From Phoronis australis (taxonomy: Eukaryota > Phoronida > Phoronidae): a stretch of DNA of 64,000 nt. The DNA lies in NCBI GenBank assembly GCA_002633005.1, contig NMRA01000004.1:941066-1005065 (forward strand), written 5' to 3'. The notes under the pieces were generated by a model. It saw only the letters and a list, made by a program, of their open reading frames with translations, ran no database searches and was not told where the DNA came from. The translations under genes were made by a program, and so were the position numbers. Shown here in pieces: positions 25,701-39,200 of the stretch. How positions within the stretch are numbered: the first letter of the stretch is position 1; each line of letters begins with the position of its first letter.

Positions 25701-26350
25701 ATCTGTAAGTGATGTGGTCAGCCCAACTGCCCATCTGTAAGTGATGTGGTCAGCCCAGCTGCCCATCTGTAAGTGATGTGGTCAGCTCAACTGCCCGTCT
25801 GTAAGTAATGTGGTCAGCCCAACTGCCCAAAGTAGTGTTCAATGGCCGTTGTGTAAAACAATGTGGGTATTGTTTGACAACAACGTGTCTTGTAAATTTA
25901 ATATTTATTGTAGTCTGTTGATACTATATCGTGGTCCTGTGATTTACATTTTGTTGTATTCCATTGATACTTCATCCAGGTCCTGAGATTCCAAAAATCG
26001 GCAAGTGTCACATGGGCAAGTACGCGTCTCTGGTTCTATTTGAGCACCCACAGGGAGCAGACCTGCAACTTCTTAATGAGTTTGGCCGACAGCTGGCACA
26101 ACATGTAGTAGGGATGAACCCATCTCGGGTTGGATCCAACAATGATGAACCGTCAACTAGCAAGGATGATGAACAACTTATGGTACACCAGGAGTTCTTG
26201 TTGGACCCCTCACAGACTGTTGGAGAAATTCTCGATCAGAATTCGGTGACAGTGCTGGACTTTGCACGCTTCGAATGTGGCGAGGAGCTGACGAGTAAAA
26301 ACGAACCACCCAAGATGAACTCTATGTTGGATCAAGCCACAGCATTTTAA
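19728..26350 (+). CDS. TSFM: Elongation factor Ts, mitochondrial (first exon not located)
   Basis: Five exons on the plus strand join in phase: 19728-19882, 21219-21347, 21640-21747, 23096-23267 and 25980-26350 (935 bp), ending at TAA 26348-26350. The N-terminal part carries the UBA-like EF-Ts domain (LRKKTGYPFVKCRNALEQF, then AEAWMHEQAQKEGWAKATKL). Next comes VNCETDFVARN, the EF-Tu-contacting signature, followed by core-domain sequences including GENMIARRAVGYRIP, GKYASLVLFE, LGQH-like LAQHVVGMNP and a C-terminal VLDFARFECGE. Family knowledge: EF-Ts catalyses GDP/GTP exchange on EF-Tu in mitochondrial translation. Exon 2 begins after one base of a split codon, so an upstream exon ending in phase 1 must carry the start and targeting peptide. 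I searched 9.6-19.7 kb and found no convincing candidate. The product lies head to head with ZC3H15. Confidence 0.95.
20695..21035. mobile_element. Foldback element with arms of about 130 bp in TSFM intron 2
   Basis: The left arm, about 20695-20830, includes TTGGAATAAATGCATTTATC, ATAACTAATCTCCCA and CTCAAGTAAGCCAACT. The right arm, about 20895-21035, has the inverted forms GACTTACTTGCTTGGAGTGC, TGGGAGATTAGTTATG and AATGCATTTATTCCAA. The arms are diverged but collinear. The element lies less than 200 bp before the acceptor of the exon at 21219. Confidence 0.75.
25577..25832. repeat. 32-bp minisatellite, 8 copies, each with a GTAAGT splice-donor motif
   Basis: Units start at 25577, 25609, 25641, 25673, 25705, 25737, 25769 and 25801. 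Each opens with GTAAGTGATGTGGTCAGCCC and continues AACTGCCCATCT. The last two units carry a few substitutions, but all eight keep GTAAGT. The array lies in the last TSFM intron, about 150 bp before the acceptor of the terminal exon. Confidence 0.95.
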
Positions 26351-26869
26351 CAAGGTGTTGAAACACCAAACACCACTTTTCAGCATGCTTTATTTGGTGA
26401 TTACAACTGTACACTGAGCAGGCCACTTCTTTGTGTGAAATGTGTCAACTTGTGTCATACTCGACTCTGTTTGCTAGTACATTGGCTGTCTTCCACAAAG
26501 TGAATTTATCCAGCACTAGTCTTACTGACCCATCAGCTGGTTTCCAAAACTTTGATCTTGCTCTGATAAGTCGACGGCATAATTTACCATTTTTTCAACA
26601 GATGGAATGTTGGTCTGGAATACAGCAGTTGTAAAGAATGGATGTATCTTTTCATCAAATGATGAGGTTTCAGTTTAACTTTGAAGTAATTTGAACCACT
26701 TTTGAGTTGGTATAAAGTCATGTTCAGGGGATTGGCACAAGGTTAAACACCCTTAAATTATGATTTAACGAATCACATACGTGATAGACAAACATCGTCT
26801 GACCAATGGATCCGTGCCAAGAGACAGACAACTTAGATTATGCATGTGCGTGCATGCATGCATGCATGC

Positions 26870-26900
<31 letters not shown>

Positions 26901-27347
26901 CCAATAACTACAGTCTGGCTATATTGAATATTTGAATTACCTGAAGACCCTGCATTACCCAAAGAGTGTAATATATTCATCAACATGACGCATGTATGTT
27001 TTCTTCAATTTAGTCTGTGTCTGTTGTCGGCAGCTTGTCCTATGTTAGCTTGCTGTGGTGACGATAAAATCTAGTTGGTACAATACGCTTTTCGTCCAAT
27101 AAGTTTTATGAACTTGTACACTTTAAGGCACAGAGTCTGTCTCTGTTAAGCCAAGTACAGTTACTTTACTTATTTAAAACACAAGACAGTACAGCTACCC
27201 TGATGGTCAAGTCTCAGTTGTCATGAAGGAGAAATATGCCAGTTTGAACTCGGTGATGACAAGGTAAATGTTGGGTTATTTTTGGTGTGTTCTATAATTG
27301 TGTAAAATCAATTTGACTGTGTACTACGTAATATTTACAGAAATAAA
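26351..27347 (+). other. Probable TSFM 3' untranslated region ending near an AATAAA signal
   Basis: After the TAA at 26350 no coding frame continues. The first clear plus-strand AATAAA is at 27342-27347. It is the best polyadenylation signal seen, implying a 3' UTR of about 1 kb. A (GCAT)n/(GT)n microsatellite lies inside at 26842-26898. The cleavage site cannot be read from sequence alone. Confidence 0.45.
26842..26898. repeat. (CATG)n then (GT)n compound microsatellite
   Basis: A run of GCATGCATGCAT units passes directly into a GT run of about 30 bp. Both are alternating purine-pyrimidine sequences. Confidence 0.93.
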
Positions 27348-30300
27348 ATGACAACATTTTTCACAAGTTAGAACATTTATAGTTTGATGTTACATCGATA
27401 CATTGTAAGTTTTGCTGAACTCTAGTCATAAAACAGTGACAGCACAGTGCAACCAATAGTTGCTGACCTGTCCTTGGAGTTATTGCATGTTGTAAGATTC
27501 TTACCAGTTGGACTTAGGTTGTGAAATGACAAAATGTGGTTTGCTGTGGATCCATTTATTGTTTTTTTAGGTTCAGCGAGACATCTGACTGCACTATGCT
27601 TATGTCTAAATATGAATATTCTTTTGACCATTTTTGTCATTTTATTTCCATTTCTGTATTGTGTTGCTGTTGTAGAGCAAACAGTACGTAACTGTCACAC
27701 ACTTGTATCAAGATATGAATTGCGAAGAACGGAAATTAAGGGTTTACCCACATCACTATTAGTTTATTGGTACATCTCAATATTGGTACATCTCAAGGAT
27801 GACACAGGCTAAAAATATCTATTTTTACTATATGTGGCTTATTGTGACCACTTAAACAAAATAAGTAGAAACCACGGGGTCTTTCGACAACAAACAGGAG
27901 AGTGGAAAACCAAATTCATAAGACTAGCAAATTTTTTTTTTTTTTAATTCATTTCAACAGAACCTTCATGTGCACTACACTGAAAATTTCGTTCATGGAA
28001 TAATACATGAATGTTTGGTTGTTTTCAAAATAAACATGACTACATGAAAACTCAACAAAGCTTTGGCGCAAAAAAAAACATGGGATTGACTAAATGCACA
28101 TTCCTCTTCAACTAGAATCTGTTTCATTGTAGGTAAATCTCGACAGGTGCTGCTACACCTATGTTGTTGAAATCCTGACAACTTCCTGCCTAAGTCTGTT
28201 ACATACATAAACAATTAGGGATTTGGTACAACTCCAAAAGTTTGACAAAAACGCAGTTTATTGTGACTCATGAAAGTTTGACCAAATTGCCAAGTAATTC
28301 CGGCAAGATGTTTATAAAAGTTTGGTAGAGTTTGGCTTTGTTCTGTCAAGTTTATTTGAAAACTACTTCACAGTTGTTTTCCTATGAAATGACAAACCCA
28401 TTGTTAAAGTCTTGAAGAACCAACCACCTACAAACGAGTAAAATAATAGAATTGTAAAGTATAAAACAAAAAATTTCAACAGAAATTGCACTAAATATTA
28501 CAACACCCAGTTTAGCCTCTGTACAAGAATGATTCGCCCGTATCCAAACAGCCCACATCAAATGTTGCAATATGCATTTTAGAAATAATTGAAGATCTGC
28601 CTTCCATGAATGTCCCTGAAACAGACTTACAAATGTCTTGAAACCTGAAGGGCATCAAATCCATGTTAATTCATGTTCTATACATAGAAAGATTCGCACA
28701 AGTAGATTATTTATTAAAGTGCCACCTAAAGTGACAAAGACTCCTAGTAAGTTATAGTTGGCAAAAGCGTCACTTTTATGCAGGAATTTAACAGAAGTGT
28801 ACTTTAAATGCATTGAATATATTTCAAAGGCAAATAATGTCCACTTGATTCCACCAACTGTCACAAATGTCATTTTGAAATCACAAGCACAATGTTAAAA
28901 TTTTAAAAATGTGCTTGGACCAGACCCAACAAGTCACATTACCAAACTTTTTGTACACTGCACCAAAGAAATTCATTGTCATAATATACAATTCAAACAT
29001 CCCACGAAACGTGCGTGTACAGAGATTACCTCAAGAGCCAATTTAACCAAAAATCACAGAGCTGAGATTAATGTGCAAGACCTATTCAAACCTTGAAAAT
29101 GTGATTTTGAAGATACTTAGGCTTAACTGGAACCAAGTTTTCTAATGCACTTCTTTCAGATCATATTCATGTTTCTTCACTTAATTCAAGTTTTACCTTA
29201 CTCATATCAATCTCAATCAAGTTGGAACCGACTTTCTCTAAAGCAAGTTACATTGCATCAACACCAACTAAACAACTTTCTTAGTTTGTAGTATATGCCA
29301 ACACTGTTCTCTTCTATTTATACCCAAAAGAAACGAAAATCCTGAAATTCTGTGTTGAACCAAGAGGTCTTAAAAGTTTTCCTTCACATGATAGCAATCA
29401 GTTTACACATCAAAAGGAACCGAGATTTCACCTGTGGTTTACATAAAGCCACCCAATTTTGGAAGGGTTTAACAACTTTGTCAAACTGATGACGTTTTGA
29501 ACTTCAGCTTTATTTACCTGTATGATGGCAGACATGGCACGGAGTGTTCCCAGTGATGGCAGACATGGCACGGAGTGTCCCCAGTGAGATCCTGGGTACA
29601 GTAAAAGTCCACCAATTTCGGACAAAAATAATAGCCAAAATTGTACTTTTTATAATTTCAAGAGCTAACGATGGGAACACCGGCAAGTTTTCAAAAAAAT
29701 TTCCTGTTGTTAGCAATGGCAGAGAACTTGACATCAACTTATAAAATAAAATTCAATGTGTCTGCCATTCCGTGTCCTAAATTTGTGAAATTTTACCAAC
29801 TTGGTTAACCTCCGTAGTGTAATTAGCATTTTAGTTAGTGAGTGCAAAGGAACTGTCTCTTATTCAAAATTGACATAGTCAGGCAACAGTGAGATGTAAC
29901 CTTTACCCAGTCCTTGTATTACAAAAGGCTGGCAGCATAATATGTTCCCCAAAATAAAATTAAAGCAATTGTCCAAGACATTACAAAAATATATCAAGCA
30001 ATATACACCATAAAATTTTCAACTTAAAAGAATGTGTGAAGTATGACCGTCTACATGTATGTGACAAGGGACTAAATGATGTCCTTCTTTCACGGTTGAA
30101 ATCCTCAGCGTGCAGAGAACAGGTTGTTTTTTGCTTGGCTAATGGTCTGAAAGGATTAAAAACAGTAGTTACACATAATTAGTGTGACAAAACAGATATT
30201 TTCTGTGAAGCCAAGAATTACTACTCAGTTCTGGGCTGTTTTTCTTTAACTGAGTCAATGGTGTGGTATTTTAAGTTGTTGCTCATTTTTTCAAAAGGAG

Positions 30301-33252
30301 GAAACCTAGCCACGGTACAGTACGGCAACCTATTAATTACGGGTCAGTGTCATCGCAAAATTTGTACTGGGTTGAGAATCACGGGATGTAATTTGTCAAG
30401 TTTCAAGTTGGAGACCCTGTACGCAGTTTGTGACTTCCAGCTGTCAAGTCTAATAAACCAGGAAACGTTGACCTTGTCCAACCAAGTATGTTGGACTCGT
30501 TCGTCAAAGGAGCAGTTGTAGTGTCTGTGATTGAGAGTGGGGTTTTGGAGACTTTCAGTTTATTCATTTGGGTTCAAAAACGTAGATGGGCTATGATATA
30601 ATAGGCATCACAGGTCTTGTGACACTTAGAAGTTGTGAGAAAGTCTGCCTACAAGGCTGTTGGTCATCAATTTAAAAGATTTCTGGAAAGGATTTCCACA
30701 GCTCGTACAGTATGTATGACAAAACCAGTATCTGTCTACCTCAGCCACTAGCCTCAGCAACAAAATGGATTTATAAACTGAAAGTCTCCAGTCCTGCGTA
30801 GTTAGAATATTAAATAAAAAATCTTGAGCATTGTTATAAAAGTCATTTGTTTGCCATTTTCATAATAATTTGATACATCTAGTTAACTTTCAAAGATTTT
30901 TAAAGCAGTATTAAATCAATGCTTTCTGTCAACAATAAGATTTTGGCCACTTATAAAATTGGCCTTGTCTTGTTCCTTACTCAGTTTAAAAGTGATCTCT
31001 TGACTTGGAAACAACTGACAGCTAATTACTTCTTCAGACAAAGCTCATAACATTTCCCATCCTAAAGCAATCACAAACCATCACAGTTCAACGCCAGCAC
31101 AGAAATCTGTTTTGACAAAGGAACAATTTCATATTTCCTGTCAGTGGTCTAAATCAAAATAGTGTTGTTTTTGACAAAAAGCTTGGGTTTAATGCCACTT
31201 TAAAGGCTGTCCCACATCTTTTAAACCAATGAATATGCACTTAACATTCTGGAGTGAACAAAGTATTAAAACTTTTTGAAAAAAGAAATTTAAGTGAAGA
31301 CACAAATTTTATAGACAAGTAAGGTTATTAATTTTGCAAACAAACACTTTACAATTTATATTTATCCAGTAAATGAGTGGCAGCCTTTGATGCATTCAAA
31401 CAACTGAACACTAAATTTAAATCAAACCAGCCTAGTACGTGTTGAGTGCAATAGATTGTGCAGTTTCACACTTTAACTAAAACACATTAAATACTAGTTG
31501 TTAGCAAAAAACAAGTAGCACAAGACAGTAAAGTTAGTGTAATGTGTGTATCAGATGATAAAAGTTAGGCAGGACTCCTGAAAAATGCCCATCCACATTT
31601 CGTTAAATTCAAAGCATAATAGCTCTGACAGGAATGGCTGATTGGATTCCGATAAAATTTTCAGATATACATCAGGCACTGTTCTCCAAAATGCTGTTAG
31701 GAATTGCTATCAATTCACTTTCGGTTAATTTTAACTAAAAAGACATGATCTCATGACCCACTCAATAGCAGATTTAGAAAGTTGAAAACCAAATTCTACA
31801 GGCGTTCTACTTTTGGAAAATCTACAGTTTTTAGATATTTGGCAAAATACATAGACTGGTCAATAAAACCCTAAATGATCAGAAGTGAATTCAAAATCTT
31901 GTAACACGCTACCCACACTGACATGTTTTTAGGAGTCATGGTTACTTAATCATGCAGTGGCTATCATATATCAGCATGTCAAGGAATATTTAATGTTTTG
32001 TGTGGTCTCCAGTGAAGGGTGTGTGCCTTAGGGTTATGTTTGTTTTTACTGCACTCTACAAAGTTTTCAAGTTAGTAATCACGTCAATTGTCTCTCTCTT
32101 CCAATTGTCATAATCACTCACTTTTATCAATGAAACTAATACCGTAAAAATTCTCCAGTTTGGGACAGTGAAAAATAAAATATTTTGTTTGGACCAAATT
32201 TTAGAAATAGGAAATATTGAAAATCCCTAATTCAAGACTCATGAGAAGACGAATTTTACATTCATTGGAAGCTATAACTGACGATTTCATCTCCAACTTT
32301 GTTGATACAAAACGCAGTTTTCGATATTTGAGAAACACAATTAACAGTCACCAAAATTGACCATGTCCCAATTTTAGGAATAAAGAAAATTCAATTTTAC
32401 GTTGATTTTCAGTGTCCAAATTTTAGAAATTGGAAATCTTGCCTTATATAGAGCATGGTGAAATGGATATAAGCCAAACAAATGGAAGGAAAATTTGTGT
32501 TCAGTGTGTTAGTACTAACCAAATCAAATTCCCTCGACAGGTTCAAGAAACCGCAAATAGTCTTACCAGTTATATTTTGCCTCTTTTTACTTTCCTCTAA
32601 CAAAAATGAATCAAAACTCTGCCATCTTCTACCATTAGTTTTTGACCTAATGACGTCATGTAGTGACACGAATGACAGCCAATGAGCACAGAGAATGCTC
32701 TAGTTCATGAGTTCCTCGTAAGGTTAAGAAATGCAAATGGCAGAGTGACATGTGAAAGTTCTTTCCAAGGACTTGATTTACATGCAATTACATTAGACAT
32801 ATTATTTCAGCAGATAAGTTCATGCGATTAGCAATTTCAATGTGAGCAGGTTAATATTTGATGTGCACTTTGAGCTTCATGTGTACATTTGGCATTTGAT
32901 TCTACACTTTTACTGTGCGGACTTCCAATCCTAAGGGTTTGTTTAGGCTCAATAAGATGGGTTGACATGGCCGGTCATTTTATGGTCTTGAGCAATAACT
33001 AGGTGTTAGTTCTATACAAGACCAGAAATCAATTTTCGTTAGAGAAATGATAGTTATTTTTATATGGGCAAGTGGTCTAATGTGAAAGTCAGTTTCTTTG
33101 ACAGCAGGTGGGTTTGTAGCGGCTTTGAGTGAAAATTATATTATTAAGTAAATCAACACAAAACAGGGTGTGTTCAACTTCAAACCATCAAGCTAGATAG
33201 CAAACAAGAAATTTGATTGGTTCGCGGACTGAATAGAGACATCAGGAGCCAA
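27348..33252. other. Intergenic or UTR sequence between convergent TSFM and GUK1; no gene recognised
   Basis: About 5.9 kb of AT-rich sequence lies between the TSFM 3' end and the GUK1 stop. Open frames are short, lack splice or codon support and match no family I recognise. A 31-bp direct duplication (GATGGCAGACATGGCACGGA core) occurs at 29524-29585. Part of the segment may belong to a long GUK1 3' UTR, but I could not place a minus-strand polyadenylation signal with confidence. Confidence 0.5.
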
Positions 33253-36200
33253 TCAAATGTCTTCACTGCGAGCTCGCTGATAGTGAACCGGGCACAAAGG
33301 GGGAAAACGGGATTCTACGTGCATTGATCCAAACCACACGTCACACCATTCACTATGTGTACCTATTCTATTCTCCTCTACATTGTGCGATAATATGACC
33401 TGAGATTCGACTATACCTTTCACATCATAACTGGTAGCCTCAATAGATTCGATAGCCTGGCAGAAAAAATTGGCAGATAGAGTCAGATGGGTATGCAGCG
33501 GTTACAAGGAGCTCTGCAAAAAACTTCAAGCTAAAGCAGAACATTATTCTGTTTATTGAATCCTCATCTACTAATCAGACTAGAGCTGTGAACTTGCAGG
33601 AAATTTGGAATACTACATTATGGAATTTAACCTTCAAGAAAAAGAAAAATTTCATGTTTTTGAACACTCATATGTTCTGGGAAGTTAGCAGGCAGTCAAG
33701 TCCATAATTTTGAAACAAAGAAATTTCAGGTGCCTACAGTTAACATAACAATGTTTGACACAAAACATGAATTACTTTCATATAAAAATGTTCTTCTCTT
33801 CAGTCAAAAGAGTTGAAATTCATAGCTAAGCGTTTCTCAACATTGCAAGCAACCACTGCTCAGTAATGACGCATAGTCATGTGATCTTCATCTTACCGCA
33901 GATAAAATTCCTTCAAGACGTGAATATGCGACGTGTAAGTCATCGTTGACTATGGTGTAGTCATAAGATCCAGGTTGGTCTCCTTAAACATAAAATTTAA
34001 CAAGTGAAAGACAATCACATTGTTCACTTCATATCTCAAGCAACTAGATAAAAATGGATCTCACCAAGAACATGACTCCAGTTTCGTAAAATCTTTAAAT
34101 TAAAGACGCAACACAGTGGACAGATGAAGTGAATTCAAGATGACATGTTTCTACATGTACTTGACAGCGGTCTTCAAACTACTGGGTAAAGTACTTTAAG
34201 CATTTCTCGCAACGCAATAAGACTTCAAATAATAAATGTGATCTTCACAATTTGTTATTTTTGTCCCCAACGCTAGGACTTGCACCATAATTGGACAAAA
34301 TGCAATTTCGTCCTAATGACAACTAATTGCATCATATCATGCTAGTGAAAATGATTGACCAGGGCTTGTAATTGCATCATATCATACTAGTGAAAATGAT
34401 TGACCAGGGCTTGTAATTGCATCATATCATACTAGTGAAAATGATTGACCAGGGCTTGTAATTGCATCATATCATACTAGTGAAAATGATTGACCAGGGC
34501 TTGTAATTGCATCATATCATACTAGTGAAAATGATTGACCAGGGCTTGTAATTGCATCATATCATACTAGTGAAAATGATTGACCAGGGCTTGTAATTGC
34601 ATCATATCATACTAGTGAAAATGATTGACCAGGGCTTGTAATTGCATCATATCATACTAGTGAAAATGATTGACCAGGGCTTGTAATTGCATCATATCAT
34701 ACTAGTGAAAATGATTGACCAGGGCTTGTAATTGCATCATATCATACTAGTGAAAATGATTGACCAGGGCTTGTAATTGCATCATATCATACTAGTGAAA
34801 ATGATTGACCAGGGCTTGTAATTGCATCATATCATACTAGTGAAAATGATTGACCAGGGCTTGTAATTGCATCATATCATACTAGTGAAAATGATTGACC
34901 AGGGCTTGTAATTGCATCATATCATACTAGTGAAAATGATTGACCAGGGCTTGTCAATGAAGTAAAATCCTGACGATACAAAAAGTGCGTCCACCTTCAT
35001 TCTACCAAATGTGGCTTTGTTTCTGTGGCACTCAACCAACCGTATTTTATCTCCAGCTTGGCAGTATCTAATCTTTTCTTAATGGCCTCTTCTGTTTCCG
35101 TACCTCGACTACGCAGTCGCTCCTCCTGTAGGAACAGTCAGGCATACAGTAATAATTACTTATTTCCGTACACTTACCTTAATTCACACACAAACTTATT
35201 TGGTAAAACAATTCCATAGCGAACTGTCGGGCCAAGATAGTTTGTTCTACGTTTTCAAACATTTTAACAAGGAAGTCTACAACTGAGCAGCAACCGAATA
35301 ACCATTGGAAGCACTTGGCGTGATCTGAGTAGAAATTCACTGGTTGTTGACCATTTCCACCAGTTGCCAGTCACTTACATTAATTTAGGGCATTAGTATG
35401 GCTTTGAAGGTACTGAGGTAGTTAAAACATTACGAAGACAACCTTGATTTCTGCAAAATCTTTCTTTAATCATCCAATTTACATTTTTTGAATATTTGCA
35501 TATTAAAGTATTGGATTTTATTCTTAATCTTTTTGCATCACATAGTGTATTTTGCTTTATGCTTGTGACGCGTCTTCTCTTTAATTTTCTAAAACTGTGT
35601 TGATTTTGAAAAACCATACGAATAAGGAAATAGCACTTCCGTCTCAAAAGTAAACCCATCCAACTGATGTGAAACTTTCCAAAATAATGTAGAACAGTAA
35701 GTCGACAGCTTTTCAGAAAATCGCACAACAAAAATTAATTGGGAAGAAAATATACAGCGGCATAGTCTGCTCACCAAAACACCCATGCTTGGCGGCTTAA
35801 CGAATATATAGATAGGGTCCAAATTCGTGTTCTTTATACTCTTCACACCCTGCATGTCGACGTCCAAAATACACAATCTTCCCGTCTTCCTTACATCCTC
35901 TATAGCCTTTTTACTGAAACGGATAATTAGAAAATTTAAATTGACTGCCATATATAAATACAGTTAAGAACTTCTCACTCATCCTATGGTTTCAGTAACT
36001 ATTCATACGCTAAATTAACACGACCAAAAATTAAAATTATAATAACTAAGATGTATTAGCTAGAACATTTTGGTTTAAAAATGTGTTCTGTTCACATGAC
36101 AAGCTTGATACTGCTAAAATGTTGAACACCAGCCACCGATCGCCGTGTTATCAATCTTGAACAAATACACACAAGTCTATTTACAAGGAAAATGTGACAG

Positions 36201-39200
36201 TCATAATACTCCAGCCAGGGCTGTGAAGCCTTAACTTGGGATGAACTCTTCAGGTACTGCGGCATTCGGTGACTGAGTCAACAACTAATGCAATAACTTG
36301 CTGCCTGATAGATAGCTCTCTGTTGACCTGGCACCTGCTGCTTCTGTTACTGGCTCTCACCGATTCATGTGTGAGTATTTGTAGTATCTAACAATGTTCG
36401 GGAACTTTTCACCAATTCAAGCACATTCTAGGACTTTCCGGAATCTACCCAATAATTATACATTACTACTTACTAGGGCGCAGAACACGCTTCTACATCA
36501 ATCACTAACATTCTGGTACTACATGGAATGTTCTCAAGAATTTTATTGTAAAGCAATTGCATAATCATTGGCCTTGCTCTATAGGTCACGTCAAACAATT
36601 ACTGCTAGTAAACAAAAAACAGCCAAATAAAAATAATAGAACCAAGTCAGAGTCAGTTTATTTCTGACAGATTTCCCACAGGAAATTAGAATTTAAACTG
36701 TTGAACTTAAAGCGTTTACCAAAGCCAAACCCACATGACTTGATGCGTTGTAAGTTTTAAAACATCTTAAGAGCAAAACATTTTATGAATGCTTCCACAC
36801 AACAAAATTTAAAACATTAAAATGCTCTAGCTAAATGTTTTAAGATGCTCCACTGAAAAACAACACTTTACATTCATTTCATTTCATTGAATCAGTGTAT
36901 CTGAATATATTGTTCGATACAAAGTTTTAATCAACTTTCCATCTCTCCTCCCACTCTAATCAAAATTCTTATGGGAATATTGAGTTTTTTGACATCGACG
37001 TTACGTAACACAAAAGAGTGGTCTTCAAGTTACATTTTCTTAAATCCCAAGTGACAATCAAGAATCATCATGAACAGAGTTTAATCAATACCACTCAGGG
37101 AAGTAATTCTTAAATTACTTTGCACAAGGATATTGATTAAACTAAGCTAACAAGTAGCTCTCATTATGAAACGTCAAACACAAAAAGCGTATTACCTTGT
37201 GCCGTACACATTCCCTGAGAATTCCGCGTATTCAACAAATTCTCCATTCCCAACAGCCTTCATCATGTCATCTCTTTCCACAAAGTGATATTCTCTCCCA
37301 TTCTGCTCACCAGGACGAGGCTGACGAGTTGTATCTGCACACAAAGGGAGATAAATCTAAAACTGACTTCATCTTTGCTGGATTCTTTACTTGGGGGCAA
37401 AACACCTAGCAGTTTTTCAGTAGCAGAAACGCTCAGTGCTGCGCCAAAAACTTGGTTCTGGTTTTTACACGGCTCATTTTGAGAAAATGCCGCTCGCATC
37501 AACTTCAGCCAAGGTATTGGGTTTATTTGAAAACCTGCACAAAGCCACGAAAGCAAGATTTGAAATGCGTGATTTTCCAAACGATGGTTAAAAAGATGTT
37601 GCATCAGGTGGATTTTCTTTTTGAAAGAGTCAGCAACTAAACAAAGTTACACCAACTCAATTTTCCAAAAAGAGGCTAAAACTAACTATGCTTGTATTGC
37701 TCTAAGACAGGAAATGCACAATCTGCAATGAATGTAAGAAAGCAATGAGTAATATGAACAGTCTTAAGTTTCACATTAGAAACTCCATTTACAGTAAAAT
37801 TATTAAGACAAGTGGAGCAGGACAATTTCCGTATTAGCTTTCAACTTAACACCAGGGGCGGATCCAGGATTTTGAGCAAGGGGTGCCAGGGCAGAGTATT
37901 AGCCAGGATTTTGCCCGTCAGACATTCGCACCCCCATACTGCCAAATGGAATCTGGGAGAATTTTAAGGGGGGCCTTGGCCCCCTCTAAATCCGCCACTG
38001 AACACAGGCTGAAACTAATTGAAATACTGCACACTGGAGTTTTGTGAAATTGAATTCCTTGCAGCAAAAAGAGTAGGATAATTTTCCCCTGAAGAAATAC
38101 TATAAAATGTACAAATTTAAAACTGATGTAATTGGCTTTGGTTTGTTAATGAGAAAGCATTTCAATGGGTGATTTTTCATAATGGCACTCTCTTCTAGAG
38201 TAATGAGAGGGGAAAAAGTGACTTTCACTTGATCTCAACTTGTGTTTGGTGAACAGAAATTCACAGCTACATTTATTGGTTCATTAATTTTAAAAACAGA
38301 AGAACAAATCCCACGGTCAACCCATACCATTCTTTGATTAGGTTAAGTTCACTAATTCATTTTAACTTTTTGATATCGGCTGAGATCGAAATTCTCCCGT
38401 TTTATCAGTCGTAGCCACTGACTATGCAGCAGTGAAGTCTTCATCACAGTGGAAAATGTATGGGACACGACGTCCTTCATCCACGGATATTACAAGATGT
38501 TTCAATTGCCTTTTAGCCATTCAATATATTTCGCCTCACATCATTGAAAACTTGCTGGCATTATGATATCAGGAAAAGTGTTAATACCACAAGGCTGAAA
38601 CCTGCCATCTGCATTACATATTTAATTCTGTAGGTGGCATTGAATGCCTGTCCACAAAAGACATGTTCGCCATCTGGTGGGATATAGTGAATTTCAATAT
38701 GGCATGGCGGTTTCCAAAATCAGCAATATCACGATGGATGAATTCGTCTGTTGTAAATGTATGAATGGAAATAGTAAATTCCCTGATAGAAATAATACTA
38801 TGTCTATCCATAGAGATACCTAGTAAGTCTATTGATACAGCTATTGGTGGAGATAATAACTCTAGTTTTGGCCACTCTCCATTGTCCCTGACAGTGTGTT
38901 ACAATCTGAATGCAATGTCTATAATATGCAAGACCAAACTTTAAAGGGATGTGTGCTGACATAATAGGGGACTTTTCATATTGGCGCTCTCCAGAGTAAT
39001 GAGAGTACAAAAGTGATCCGTTCTAAAATATTCAATTAGCAGCAAGTATCAATAACATCCCATCAAACAGTTTGCCTAAAGTTCAACAAAAATGTGACGA
39101 AACTGCCAAACAATTATGGCAAGAAGTTAATCTAGGTTTTGCAGAGTGTGACAGAGGGCTATTTGGAGAACTGTGGTATGCCTATATAAACATGATGGTA

